Shown in pieces: positions 42,540-53,440 of a DNA stretch of 64,000 nt (its first letter is position 1; the number at the start of each line of letters is the position of its first letter). The notes under the pieces are model-generated. The model ran no database searches, was not told where the DNA came from, and saw only the letters and a list, made by a program, of their open reading frames with translations. The position numbers and the translations under genes were made by a program. The stretch lies in NCBI RefSeq assembly GCF_007565055.1, contig NC_044558.1, forward strand, positions 78,703,444 through 78,767,443, read 5' to 3'. The stretch is from Rhinopithecus roxellana. Taxonomy: Eukaryota > Chordata > Mammalia > Primates > Cercopithecidae.

Positions 42540-43870
42540 CCCCTTTGAGGGCTAACACAGGAGCAAACTCTGTGTGGGGCCTGCAGCCAGACCAGGCATG
42601 TCACCCCCAAGGGGAATGCTGCAGGGTCCAAGTAGGGGTGTCTGTGATCCTGAAGCCCCAGATGGGGTGTTACAGTGTACTAATTAACTCTTTTAGTTCC
42701 ACCATCCACAGTCCAATGGGCAGCAGTGTGTTATCAGCTCAGCCAGCCTCTTGCCCCACTCTGGTCCATGACTCTGGGACTGGCGTGGCTCTGGGGCTGG
42801 CTTGGCCCTGCTGCTGCTTCTGTCATGTGGGGTGGCTGCCCTCCACCAGTGCCAGCAAGGGAAGAGGGCCAGTGTTACATCCTTCCTGGGTATCTGCCTT
42901 TGATGGGTCCCAGGCTCTTGTCCTGTGTCCAAGAAGAATGAGGTCATGCTGACAATTGAAGGGTGATGAGAGCAGAGAATTTTACTGGGCAACAAAACAG
43001 CTCTCAGCAGAGAGGGGATAGGAAGGTGGGGTCGTCTCTTTCCTGAAGTCAGGTGGTCTCAGTGTGGCTGAGTCTGGGGCTTTAATAGGCACAGGAAAAG
43101 GGAGTACATGCTGACTGATTTGTGAATATGCAAAAAAGATTAAAACAAAGGTAGCACTCAAAGGTGGGCACAGTGTAAAAGCAATTAGGGAAAGGTAGGT
43201 ACATGTAAAATAGGTGAAGGGTGGGAATTAAAGGAAAGTGTGTCAAATGGGAAGACAGGCTCTGAACCCCGTGCATGGATTTGATTTGTAGCTTGGTGTT
43301 CAGGCTTTAAACTGTCTTTTGCTTGAAGGTGGAGTTTCACCAGGGACCCACCCTTGTCTGCTTAGGATTTGTCTGCCTCCTGCCTCTATTGTTGGGGCTA
43401 GAAAAGCTAGTTTATTTCAGACAGCCAGCAAACTGAGAAGCTGGCATACTAATGTCCTGAAGGACCATCTTAAAAGGCATGACTTCCAAGCTTCTTTTTA
43501 TTTTGGGGAAGGGGAATCAAGGAGGGGCTTGAGATCAGAGGGTAACAGGTGACCACAGACATCGAAGCATTGGCAGGAGCCTAAGGGGGTTGTGAAGCCT
43601 CTTTGCCCTTGGTCAGGTCACAGTGCTCCTAGAAACATTTAACATACCATGGTTATTTATGTGTATGGCCCTCTTTATCTCCTCAAGGGTGAGTTTTTGT
43701 AAGTGGCTATTATCATCCTTGCTTTAAACTATAGACTAATTTCCTCCCATCATTAGCTTGTTCTACATGTAGCAATGAGCAAGGACAGTTAGCTTGTGAG
43801 GTTAGAAACAAGATTGATTTAGCTGTGTTAGATTTCTCTCACTGTTACAGTGATGTGGGGTACAAGAAGT
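42540..43870 (-). mobile_element. ERV1-type LTR, antisense
   Basis: Read on the minus strand from about 43870: it starts near TGTAACAGTGAGAGAAATCT and includes a CTGGCTGTCTGAAATAAACT block (AATAAA at 43411-43416), a TATTAAAG TATA-like site near 43088 and a CCAGTAAAATTCTCTGCTCT poly-A region near 42980, followed by CCTCATTCTTCTTGGACACA. The arrangement of TATA to poly-A signal (~100 bp) fits a retroviral LTR. Family unassigned and both ends approximate; the left part may be a different repeat. Confidence 0.6.
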
Positions 43871-44658
43871 TAGGTCCCCAAATAATGAGGAGATTCAAGT
43901 TTCCAACATCAGCACCCTCACAAGTGGGTTGTAAAGCTAATGGTGGCATGACTCTCCCCAAGACTTTGGGTCCCATGTTAGTTACACATTTCCCCTGTAT
44001 CCATTGAGCCAGATGCTAAAGCTGATCTTTTTGCATCAGGGATGGACTCAGAGATTTCAGAACCAGACCTTTGAGTCAAGAGTCAAGAACGCTCCCAATC
44101 ACCAAATATAATCATATTTTGAACCTTCGGTTGTACCTTCTAAATTCCTCTACCACAAGGTTAGCCTGGTATGATTTTTAAAACCATAATAACAAGTACA
44201 CTTCATAATCACTGCCTAATTGCAGCCATTTCTTTGCCAGGAAGTCATATATTGTCTTTCTAAGGCATACTGATAAGCCCATTCACACAGGATTAAATAC
44301 TTCCATCCCCAAATGGCTATTATGCTTGACAGACTGATTAGCAAGTATAGGGAGATGAAAACTACAATCTGAGTAAATTGGATGCTTTAAAATTCACCAG
44401 AAGGATGCTTTTAATTACACTCACAAGTCTATAGTCTACATATATTTTTCTTCAGTAAAATAGATTGCACATATATCCAATGCAATTTCTGACTAATAAT
44501 GCTTAATAAGGGAATATCAAGCCCTCAACTTGTATTATTCTTATTTGTATTAAATCATCACTTAAATGTTTTTCTAATTGTTTTCCCAGCTTTATGGCCA
44601 GGAAGCTTTTCTACACCACAAGGGAAATGCTGTTCCCGCACTAGTTGAAAATATACTT
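43871..44658. other. Unassigned non-coding sequence
   Basis: No repeat or gene recognised; the first 200 bp could still belong to the adjoining LTR element. Confidence 0.4.
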
Positions 44659-44811
44659 GCCCGGGCTGGGTGCAGTGGCTCATGCCTGTAATTCTAGCAC
44701 TCTGGGAGGCCGAGGTAGGTTGATCACTTGAGCTCAGGAGTTTAAGATGAGGCTGGGCAACATGGAAAGACCCTCATCTCTACAAAAGAAAAGGACAAAA
44801 GAATAAGAAAA
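44659..44811 (+). mobile_element. Free left Alu monomer (FLAM-like) or 3'-truncated Alu
   Basis: Only the left monomer (GGCTGGGTGCAGTGGCTCAT to CATCTCTACAAAAG) followed by an A-rich tail. Flanks GAAAATATACTT (44647-44658) and GAAAATACACTA (from 44812) look like its target-site duplication, so the monomer inserted in this form. Confidence 0.8.
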
Positions 44812-44821
44812 GAAAATACAC

Positions 44822-45776
44822 TAACCCTTAAAAATTCAAAATCATGAGGGTAGAGGAACCAGGAAAAGACTTTCTGCTAAGGCCAGGATTCTGTTGTTTA
44901 CTGACAAAGACTGCTTTCTTGACCACACTTTAGTTTGATTTCTTTGATCTTTGTCCTTGACTAGGCTTTGACCTTGAAGATATTCATGTCTTCAGCCTGC
45001 TAAGTCAGCTTATTGAGAACCACCCATCACTTTTATTTATCATAAAGTGTTTCTTTTTCTACCCTTGACATCTAAATCTTTGGTCTGCCCTTAGCAAGAA
45101 TCTTTCTAGGTCAGTTTATCAAACACCCCTTTCCACCTGACGCCTATTTTTCCATCCATTGATCTCCTTATTCAGCTAGTTTGCTAAACATCCTTCCTTA
45201 TCCTTGTTGTATTCAGAATTGAGTTCAGTCTGTCTCCCTTATTGCAAAATCCTTGAATAAAATACACCTTCCCTTTATCAACAAGTGTCTAGTGAACAAC
45301 TTTCCTCCTTAACTATACTATGAAAGTAAGTTTCAAGATTGCAAACATATCTTCTCAACCACATTTTTAAAGTGCAAATACATCCTTGAAATGTCCAGCA
45401 TGATTAGAAAGTTTGCTTTCCAAGGCATTGTCTTCTTTTTAAATAAAGTTTTTCCAGATACAGTATTAACAGATCCCTCTTTTGTTTAGATGCACCGCAT
45501 TTAGCAGACAGCTTCCGAGCATTTGCTGTGTGTCCAGCATGGTTACAGGGCCCTCACCTATGGTTCTCTTCCTGAAGAATGCTCATTTATGAACTGTGTG
45601 TGGTGCAGCTGCATTGGATGTTTGCTGTTTTGCTGACTTGGAGTCATTTTTATTCTCCTCCTATCAGAGTTGCACTCACAGTCCTTCCAGATTCTACCAC
45701 ATGCTCAGGAAGGGCACATAATCCAGGCCTGAACAATCAAAACATTCCATTTTCTGGCCATGGTGACTGATTCAGG
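44822..45776. other. Non-coding; possible old LTR around 44860-45350
   Basis: A pyrimidine-rich, LTR-like stretch with a poly-A-like GAATAAAATACACCTTCC near 45255. Not assignable. No gene. Confidence 0.3.
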
Positions 45777-45781
45777 GATGG

Positions 45782-46179
45782 TGTGTTAGTCGGTCCTTGC
45801 ATTGCTATTAAGAAATACTTGAGACTAGGTTATTTATAAAGAAGAGAGGTTTAGTTTGGCTCACATTTCTGCAGGCTCTATGAGAAGCCTGGTGCTAGCA
45901 TCTGCTCCTGGTGGGGCTTCCAGAAGCTCAGAATCATGATGCAAGGCAAAGAGGGTGCTGGCATATCAGATGGCAAGAGCAGGAGCAAGAGACAGAGAGA
46001 GTAGGTGCCACACTCTTTTAAATAACCAGCTCTCATGTGAACTCATTACCACTCATTACCATGGGGAAGACACAAACCTATTCATGAGACACCTGCTCCC
46101 ATGACCCAAATGCCTTCCACAAGGCAGAAGTCACATTTCAACATGAGACTTAGAGGGGACAATTATTCAAACCATATTA
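45782..46179 (-). mobile_element. MST-type MaLR solo LTR, antisense
   Basis: On the plus strand it reads TGTGTTAGTCGGTCCTTGCA, GAAATACTTGAGACTAGGTT and TCAAACCATATTA, the reverse of an MSTA/MSTB-like LTR. Perfect 5-bp target-site duplication GATGG at 45777-45781 and 46180-46184. Confidence 0.92.
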
Positions 46180-46184
46180 GATGG

Positions 46185-46734
46185 ATGCAAGACTCTATTT
46201 GGGCAGGAAGCCAGGTCCAGGACTTTCACTGAAACTGCTGGCAAGAGTAGAGAAGGGGCATCGTCTACCTTCTGTGAGGACAAGAGCATGTGTCTGTCAG
46301 GGGTTACCAGTTGAAGAGAGTCTGCCTGAAAGAAAAGCCAGCACAAGTGAAAGCAGAGCAGAGAGACAGAGAAAGCAGGTCTTGAGAAAAATACTTTAGC
46401 TACTAGTTCCAACTACACCTGCAGCTTGTGTATTCCTGGAAGTGTCAGCAAATTAAGTAAATAAATTCCTTTCTCACTTAAGCCAGTTTGAGTGGTGATC
46501 AGAAAAGGACTGATGGGCACTGGGACTAACACAGGATGCACATTATTTAGATAGTCACTTCCTGTGTAACCCCAGATAAGCCCAACACCTTCATGAAACA
46601 TTTTGTCTTTGAATAAACAGGCAACCAGCATAACCCCACTGCAGAGCTGTTCCTGGGACCTGGAGAGGAACACAGCAGGGTGCCATGCCCACCGCACCTG
46701 CAGGTGAGGCAAGGCAGTAAAACAGAGAGGCTGT
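46185..46734. other. Unassigned non-coding sequence
   Basis: No repeat or gene recognised. Confidence 0.4.
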
Positions 46735-46915
46735 GACTATCCAGGCAAACAGTTGAGAGTTTGAATTTCTGCTCTGCTGCTCATGGGCTGTGTAACCCTA
46801 AGACAGTTATTTGACCTCTCTGAGTCTCAATTTTGTCACCAGTAAATCGAGAAAAATAGTACCATCTGGTAAACTCTCAAAGAACATCGGATGAAAGAAC
46901 GAAAACACGAATGAA
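46735..46915 (+). mobile_element. MIR SINE, copy 1 of a related pair
   Basis: TTGAATTTCTGCTCTGCTGC, GGCTGTGTAACCCTAAGACA and TGACCTCTCTGAGTCTCAAT match MIR. Its tail GGTAAACTCTCAAAGAACAT departs from the MIR consensus but recurs at 48004. Confidence 0.82.
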
Positions 46916-46929
46916 TGAACAAATAATGG

Positions 46930-47276
46930 AATACACGGATGAACAAATAATTAGAATAAAGGACCAACAGGTGTGTATGCCTGCAGCATAGTAACTTATC
47001 AGTACACTGAGACAGCAGCGTTTGCAGTAGAGAAAGAATTTAATAATTGCAGGGCACCAAGTGAGGAGATGGAAGAAGACTCTTTTTTCCATCTCTGCAA
47101 GGGGTTCTGGGCTGGATCTGCTCATGGTGGGTAAGGGGCTGGAAGATTGGGGTCATTGATTGGTCAGGATAAGAGGGATAAACCATCAGGACATGGAAAC
47201 TGCATTCTTTGTTGAGTCCGTTTCTTGCAGGGTCCTTCAGACCAGCTGAGTTAGTAGGTTCACTGGTATACCAGAC
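46930..47276. other. Unassigned non-coding sequence
   Basis: No repeat or gene recognised. Confidence 0.4.
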
Positions 47277-47279
47277 TGA

Positions 47280-47633
47280 AAGGTATGGTTTGGCTGTGTC
47301 CCCACCCAAATCTCATCTTGAATCCCCACATGTTGTGGGAGGGACCCAATAGGAGGTAATTGAATCATGGGAGCAGGTCTTTCCCATGCTGTTTTCATGA
47401 TTGTGAATAAGTCTCATGAGATCTGATGGTTTTATAAAGGGAATTTTCCTTGCACAAGCTCTCTCTTTGCTTCCATCCATGGAAGAGGTGACTTGCTCCT
47501 CCTTGTCTTTGGCCATGATTGTGAGGCCTCCCCAGCCGCATGGAACTGTAAGTCCATTAAACCCCCTTTTTCCTGTATCAATTACTCAGTTTCAGGTATG
47601 TCTTCATCAACAGCATGAAAATGGACTAGTACA
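47280..47633 (+). mobile_element. MST/THE1-type MaLR solo LTR
   Basis: GGTATGGTTTGGCTGTGTCC, GTTGTGGGAGGGACCCAATA, AATAAGTCTCATGAGATCTG and GGAACTGTAAGTCCATTAAA in order, ending near GGACTAGTACA. The target-site duplication is not clear. Confidence 0.9.
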
Positions 47634-47884
47634 GTATCCCAAGTGGGCAATGTTTTCTAAGGTTCAAGTTGTTAATTACAAAGCAGTTAAGTGGAACTGT
47701 AATCTTGGAACAGGGTCTATGTGATTCTGAGGCAATCAGCACCAAACAGTTATGAGGAAGCAGGTCAGAGAGCAGGCTTCCCTCATGGTGAATGCTGAGC
47801 ATGCTGCAAGCTGGGTTCAGTTCCCTTTCTCCCCACTCCTTCTTCCCTGATTCATTTTCTAACATTTACAGGGACAGTTTCACA

Positions 47885-48050
47885 GATGAACAGTCAGCAT
47901 GCAAATTCCTGCTACTTATGGACTGAGTGACCCTGGGGCAATCATTAAATTTCTGAGCCTCAATGTTCTCACCAGTAAGATCAACAAAAAATAGTAACTA
48001 TGTGGTAAACTTTCAAAGAAGATTGGATAAAAGAATGGTGATATGAATGA
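47885..48050 (+). mobile_element. MIR SINE, copy 2 of a related pair
   Basis: CTGAGTGACCCTGGGGCAAT, TTCTGAGCCTCAATGTTCTC match MIR. The tail GGTAAACTTTCAAAGAAGAT and the following GAATGAAAAAATAAATG resemble copy 1 beyond the level expected from the MIR consensus. Confidence 0.78.
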
Positions 48051-48184
48051 AAAAATAAATGCTGTATTCTGGCTTGTTCCTGACACAGAAAATAAGAAAT
48101 AAAATTGAAGAGATTAAGTAACTTAGACACTAAGTATTGATTAGGTTAACTGACAGCAATTAACCTGTTTAGAAACCCAGCTCC

Positions 48185-48475
48185 CACTTTGGGAGGCCTG
48201 AGCAGGCGGATCGTGAGGTCAGGAGATAGAGACCGTCCTGGCTAACATGGTGAAACCCCGTCTCTACTAAAAATACAAAAAATTAGCCAGGCATGGTGGT
48301 GGGCTCCTGTAGTCCCAGCTATGCCGCGGGAGGCTGAGGCAGGAGAATGGCACGAACCCGGGAGGCAGAGCTTGCAGTAGAGCTGAGATCGCGCCAATGC
48401 ACTCCAGCCTGGGCAACAGAGCGGGACTCCATCTCAAAAACCAACCAACCAAACAAAAGAAACAAACAAACAAAA
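48185..48475 (+). mobile_element. Alu SINE (AluY/S-like), 5'-truncated
   Basis: Lacks the first ~35 bp, begins ACTTTGGGAGGCCTGAGC, and ends in an A-rich tail. Flanked by CCCAGCTCC (from 48176) and TTCAGCTCC (from 48477). It carries a small CGC insertion in the middle of GCTACTCGGGAGG. Confidence 0.9.
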
Positions 48476-48488
48476 ATTCAGCTCCACA

Positions 48489-48660
48489 CCTCTGCCTGGC
48501 CGCCCATTGTCTGGGAAGTGAGGAGCGCCTCTGCCCAGCACCCCCTGTTGTCTGGGAAGTGAGGAGCGCCTCTGCCCAGCACCCCCTGTTGTCTGGGAAG
48601 TGAGGAGCGCCTCTGCCCAGCACCCCCTGTTGTCTGGGAAGTGAGGAGCGCCTCTGCCTG
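48489..48660. repeat. 41-bp GC-rich VNTR units of the SVA2-like element
   Basis: GAGGAGCG occurs at 48520, 48561, 48602 and 48643. Middle units are identical, suggesting recent homogenisation or expansion. Confidence 0.93.
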
Positions 48661-48752
48661 GCTGTGCAACCCTCCAAGAGTGAAGTGACAGCCTTGTGTG
48701 TGATCTTTCTGCCCTCTCCAAGTTTGCATTTTTGACATTAACATTTACTTTG

Positions 48753-48917
48753 TAAGAAAGGAAGGAAGAAAGGAAGGAAGGAAGGAAGGAAGGAAGGAAG
48801 GAAGGAAGGAAGGAAGGAAGGAAGGGAGGGAGGGAGGGAGGGAGGGAGGGAGGGAGGGAGGGAGGGAGGGAGGGAGGGAAAGAAAGGAAAGAACGGAAAG
48901 AAAGAAAGAAAAAGAAA
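48753..48917. repeat. (GGAA)n-(GGGA)n polypurine microsatellite
   Basis: About 160 bp of GGAA units changing to GGGA units and then to AAAG-rich text, all purine. Sits where the A-tail of the SVA2-like element should be. Confidence 0.96.
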
Positions 48918-48931
48918 AGAAATCCAGCTCC

Positions 48932-50285
48932 AGATTTTATTCACTTGGTGATCTTGAGAAAGTTACTTTAACTCCCTAATTATCAGTTTCCACATCTAAC
49001 ATATGGGGAAACTTTAAATGATTAAAGTACAAATTAAAGTTTCTAGATTCAGTGCTCTGGGGATAAATTATGTAGACAGTTGAACACATGAGCTGGACAG
49101 ATGTGGCCACTGTGTGTTCTCTTCTATCACTTTTCTGTTTTACTCATGTATGTCTCATTGTCTACTCAGAAAGTAAGTCACTGGTACCATATCCCTATCA
49201 TGTACATCTCAGGGGTCTAGTGAAGAACTTTCCAAATATTCGGTGCTATCATGATTCTGACATTTCTGTGTACAAGTAATAGAAATTGCTAAAATAATGG
49301 CTCATACATTCAAGGCACTAGGGGTAGTGGAGAAAACTGTGAGTAGGTAATTCTAGATTGATGCATTGGTTTAGCAATTAAACCAAAAACATGAGCTCTT
49401 TGTACAATTCATGTCTGCCACCCTCCAATGTTGATTTTCCATTCTCCTGCTTAGCAACTCATGTTCACAAGATGGCTGCACAGCTTTAGCCATCACAACC
49501 TTTTCACAGCACAAAGAAGAGGGAAAGTTCCTATCATATTTTTCGTTTTGTTAAGGAGGCAAGAGTTTTCCCAGAAATCTCAAATAACCGTCTAAGACCT
49601 CATTGGCCAGCCCTGGGTCACATGGCCACCTTTTGTTAGAAGGAAGTTTGGTAAAGTGAGTGCCTGGCTTTGCAGGTATTTTAGTGGGAGGGGACAAAGG
49701 AGAAGGTGGTGGAAATGGCTGTTATGTTAATTAAAACAGTGTCAGGCTTCCTTAAAGATAATGTTTTGTTTGTTTGTTGTTTTGTTTGTTTTGTTTTGTT
49801 TTGCTGTGCTGTGCTCTGGAAAGCCAAATCTTGAGCCATGATCATCCCAGCCCAGCTAAGCATTCCAGTAAACACGGCTGATTGTCCATCTCTATAATCA
49901 TGTAGTGGAAATATATTTCTAACCATGTTAGAATGGTATTTTAAAGAGTATCTTTCACTTGAATTCAAAATCTTTCTAGATCTCTAGAGTTCAAGCAATT
50001 TTTCTTGCTATCCAAAAAAATTTTCTCAAACTTTTTATCTTAAGACAAACATAAATGTTACATTCTTATGGATACCAGATCTTATCAAATAAACGTCCTT
50101 GTTTTAACATTGTTTATAAACATCTAAAATGTTTAGGCCTAATTGTAATGAGAATGTAAAGAAAGATACATAGTAATCTTAGTGTTTTACCACACCCCTT
50201 TATCAAAATTTTCAAAATGTCTCATGAAATAAGCTAAATCACATTTGATTTGATCTCATGTAAACATTCAATATATTAAAAATAT
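48932..50285. other. Repeat-poor non-coding sequence
   Basis: About 1.35 kb with no assignable repeat. An interrupted (GTTT)n run is at 49767-49803. Confidence 0.45.
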
Positions 50286-50289
50286 CTGT

Positions 50290-50440
50290 TATCAGCTACC
50301 CTCTATGCTGGGCAATTCAGGAGATGAAAATTTTCTGACTACTTGAGGCTTAGAGTCTGCTGAGGGTAGTGAGATTGGCATTGAGAAAATTAATACACAA
50401 CGTAGTTTAATTAAAAGACGTGTTATGATAGAGATGATTC
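50290..50440. mobile_element. Ancient SINE/LINE remnant (tentative)
   Basis: CTATGCTGGGCAATTCAGGAG and a later TTAATACACAACG phrase resemble common ancient mammalian repeats of the L2/MIR era. Family not assigned. Confidence 0.3.
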
Positions 50441-50958
50441 TTCTACTCAGTCAATCAACTCTAGAAGGAGATTTCTGTAGCATTCTCCTTTTCTTGTCCC
50501 ATCTGAAATTTTTGCAACTTTGCTAAGTTGTGAATAGCAACTGAATTAGGGAAAAGTGAGCTTCAGCCACCAGTGGGTATCTTGGAATTCCAGTCCCCAG
50601 TTTGGATAATTGATTTCTACTTAAGTTTCAAAGGAGAGCCCAGCAGAGAAGAGCGGAAGGAGGCAAAATGTCCCTAAGGGCCCGGGAACAGCAGTGCCAT
50701 AAGGTGCCAGTGTTCGCATTTTTTAGCTTGAGGTTTCCACGTCAGAGAGGGCATGGACATTCAACACTTGCAGGCCCCTTTGCCCCTCTAAGTCACGTTT
50801 TTATCCAGACCTATGCGGCAGCTCCCCTCCACCCCCTGCCCCTTCCCCCTCACCAGCCTAGAAGGTGAAAAATGTCCACAAGCTTTTAATCAAAGATCAA
50901 ATACTGGAAGAGAGAGGGCTGCATTTTTAAACAACTTTTTCCCCAGCCTTATCTGCAT
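50441..50958. other. Unassigned non-coding sequence
   Basis: No repeat or gene recognised. GC-richer at 50660-50860. Confidence 0.4.
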
Positions 50959-51096
50959 CTTAAAGCAATGAATATTAGTTACCAACAGAAAACAAATCTG
51001 GATTTCACCCATGAAACCGTTTCCAATCTTAAAGCAATGAATATTAGTTACCAACAGAAAACAAATCTGGATTTCACACATGAAACCGTTTCCAAT
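50959..51096. repeat. 69-bp tandem duplication, two near-identical copies
   Basis: CTTAAAGCAATGAATATTAG starts at 50959 and 51028. The copies differ at a single base (CACCC versus CACAC before ATGAAACCG). 69 is divisible by three, so the frame 50968-51168 stays open through both; this does not make it a gene. Confidence 0.96.
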
Positions 51097-51890
51097 ATTC
51101 TGAGATTACAGGAAGATCCAGCCGCACTGAGCCCACATTCCAACATGGCAAGGATTGCCTTGTGCTGAGGCCCTGATCCTCCCTCTGGATGGGGCAGGGG
51201 CCTTCTGTCCCTTCCAGCTCCTGTTACTCATGCATGTCCCAGTCTATTGCCTGCAGGGACAGCTGAAACAACTACTTAGCCCCATGAGATAACCTGCATT
51301 GGATAAATAATGTATGGTACTAACTACATGCCAGGCACTGTGCTGGGAATTATGAATGCAAAGAAACAGATGCCCGACTCTCTCCATCTTTGAGAAGTCA
51401 CAGAAAAGCTGGAGAAATAAGCTCATTATTGAAACAGAATGTGGCAAGCGCTATAAGGGACATGTCCATTAAGAACCTTGGGAAGATGTAAGAGCAAGCT
51501 GCTGTAACTAATGTCCAATCTGCTGCAGGTAGTGCTCCCCTGTCATGCTCCCTTTGCTTATGTGTGTCACAAAACAGACAGGTTCATTTCCCCATGATGC
51601 TGTAAGTATCTCAGGAAATGACCATGTCTAATTCACAAGAGCCTGAGATGTAGTGAGCACTGAAAACATGATTGAATGCAAAATGTAGAAAGCAGTGGAA
51701 TGATAAACAAATTGATTCTGATCAGTTAGTATTTCAAGACAGATGGCTAGATAGAGATACAGATAGAGTATAGATATAAAAATACATGTATAGGTATCTC
51801 CAGATTCACTTATTGAAGCCCCCTTTCCAATTCATGAGTCAATCCATCCCTTCCTTAGGAAAATCTGAAGCTCTGTTGTTTACAATAGAA
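51097..51890. other. Non-coding; possible ancient repeat at 51290-51460
   Basis: CATGCCAGGCACTGTGCTGGG and GCTATAAGGGACATG phrases suggest an L2/MIR-age remnant. Otherwise nothing recognised. Confidence 0.35.
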
Positions 51891-51894
51891 AATG

Positions 51895-52380
51895 TTATAT
51901 GCTACATGTGATGCACAGAATAATGGGGCCCTAAAGAGGTCCATGTTCAAATCCACAGAACCTGTAAATATGTTGCCTTCTGTATCGAAAGTACTTTAAA
52001 GGCATGATTACATTAAGGATCTTGAGTTGGGGAGAAGATTCTGGATAATCTAGCAGGCTCCATATAATCATAAAGGTTCTTAAAAGTGAAAGAGTGAGAC
52101 AGGGCATGAAAGTCAGAGAGAAATTCACATGCTATGCTACTGTCTTTGATGACTGAGAAAGTCACAGAACAGAGCACATGGGCAACTTCTCGGAACTGGA
52201 TAAAGAAACCATTCTTCCCTGAAGTTTCCAGTAGGAATGCGGCCAACACTTAGACTTCAGTTCATCAAAATCGAATGTAAACCTCTGACCTCCAGAATTG
52301 TAAGATAATGCATTTCTAGTGTTTTAAGCCACTAAATTTGTGATAATTTGTTATAGCAGTAATTGGAAATTAGTACTACC
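51895..52380 (+). mobile_element. MLT1-like MaLR LTR
   Basis: ATAATGGGGCCCTAAAGAGG, CCATGTTCAAATCCACAGAAC, a GATTACATTAAGGATCTTGA segment, CTCTGACCTCCAGAATTGTA and TTTTAAGCCACTAAATTTGT follow the LTR from start to end, closing at ATTAGTACTA. Diverged. Confidence 0.75.
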
Positions 52381-53440
52381 AAATGACAGCAGAGCATTCT
52401 TAATGAGGCAGCGTCCCCATGTTTCTCTGTACACTAGCTGTTTGATTTGCCTTATAATTTCAATGGATATTTAACTGTATTTCAAGGAATAAGCAAAAGG
52501 TGCAGTAGAAAAGTGTAAATTACCTTCAAAATCGAGGTTAGTCTATTTTCTTGAAGTTTATTACTTCTTTCCTGGAACACCTAATCCTTCTAGGAAGTTG
52601 ACATTTCACAACGATTCCCTGAAATGGCTAAATTACGCACACCAAATCTCATTCTCTTCTACCCAGTTCTATGTGTTTGCTAAATCAAACCAACATAGTC
52701 TCAGGGTCCATTTTCCAACTATTTCTGCTTTAAAAATTGGAGCTAAAGGTTGGCCATTCGCTGCTGCTCAACCCAATGATAAATTTGTAGTAGAGAAGGC
52801 GATATAATTCAGGAGGATATGGGATGTCAGGTTCTGTCGCAACTTAAATACATCTCAATGAATTAAACTCCCTTAATAACCTTTCAACAATATTGCACAT
52901 TGAATGTTCATAGAAATTCCTCAAAGCAACGGTACTGGAGTATTAAATGAACAAAAGGCCTTTTTACTAAAAGACCCAGACCTATTCCTGAACTGCCACT
53001 GAAGGAATACTCAAGTTCTTCCAGATCCAATATAATTTAAGATGTTCCAAAGCCCCCGTGCATGTGATATGGTACAGGCTGTCCTACCCTTTCTTCCAGT
53101 GGCTCCTGCAGGGAGGTAGTGCTGAGCAGTGAGGACCAAATCCAGGCCTTCCTTATTTGTGCCTACTGCCCACAGAATGAAATTCAAGCACTCAAGCCGG
53201 GTGAATCAGTATGGCCCTAACAGGAAGTAAGATTCCTCTCAAATGGGTTTATGGGATAGAATTTCACAAAGAAAGTATTCGGGGGTTTGAAGGGAATATT
53301 TACAAGGTTAAGAAGAGTAAGAAGGGTATTGAGGAACCCAGAAACTGGTATCATCAGAAAGCTATTATCATCCTTGGATCTGAAGGACCAAGAGGAGATA
53401 CAGTGTTGCTGGAGCCCCTTGAAAGCTACTTCCATGGCAG
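52381..53440. other. Non-coding; weak L2-like text near 53080-53215
   Basis: CCAGTGGCTCCTGCAGGGA and ATGAAATTCAAGCACTCAAG are suggestive of L2. No gene recognised. Confidence 0.35.

Larger units (their letters stand above)
48486..48917 (+). mobile_element. SVA2-like VNTR element with GGAA tail
   Basis: Begins with GGCCGCCCATTGTCTGGGAA and four copies of GTCTGGGAAGTGAGGAGCGC at exactly 41-bp spacing, the hallmark text of the SVA VNTR. Then a ~90-bp unique 3' part (48661-48752) without the SINE-R domain of hominoid SVA, then a GGAA/GGGA tail. SVA2 elements with this layout are known in Old World monkeys and as a few old copies in apes; that naming is from general knowledge. Confidence 0.75.

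Noticed and set aside
42545..42952. 135-residue open frame
   Set aside because: Opposed by a 100-residue frame on the other strand and lies in an LTR-like element; GC-rich text produces long chance frames.
48267..48744. Overlapping 68-136 residue frames with repeated SSLPRQ- or HFPDN-like motifs
   Set aside because: They are translations of the 41-bp VNTR in several phases, not a repeat protein.
48738..48944. Proline/leucine/serine-rich frame
   Set aside because: Reverse translation of the GGAA/GGGA microsatellite.
50968..51168. 66-residue frame with a duplicated 23-residue block
   Set aside because: The duplication preserves frame only because 69 is a multiple of three; no other coding evidence.
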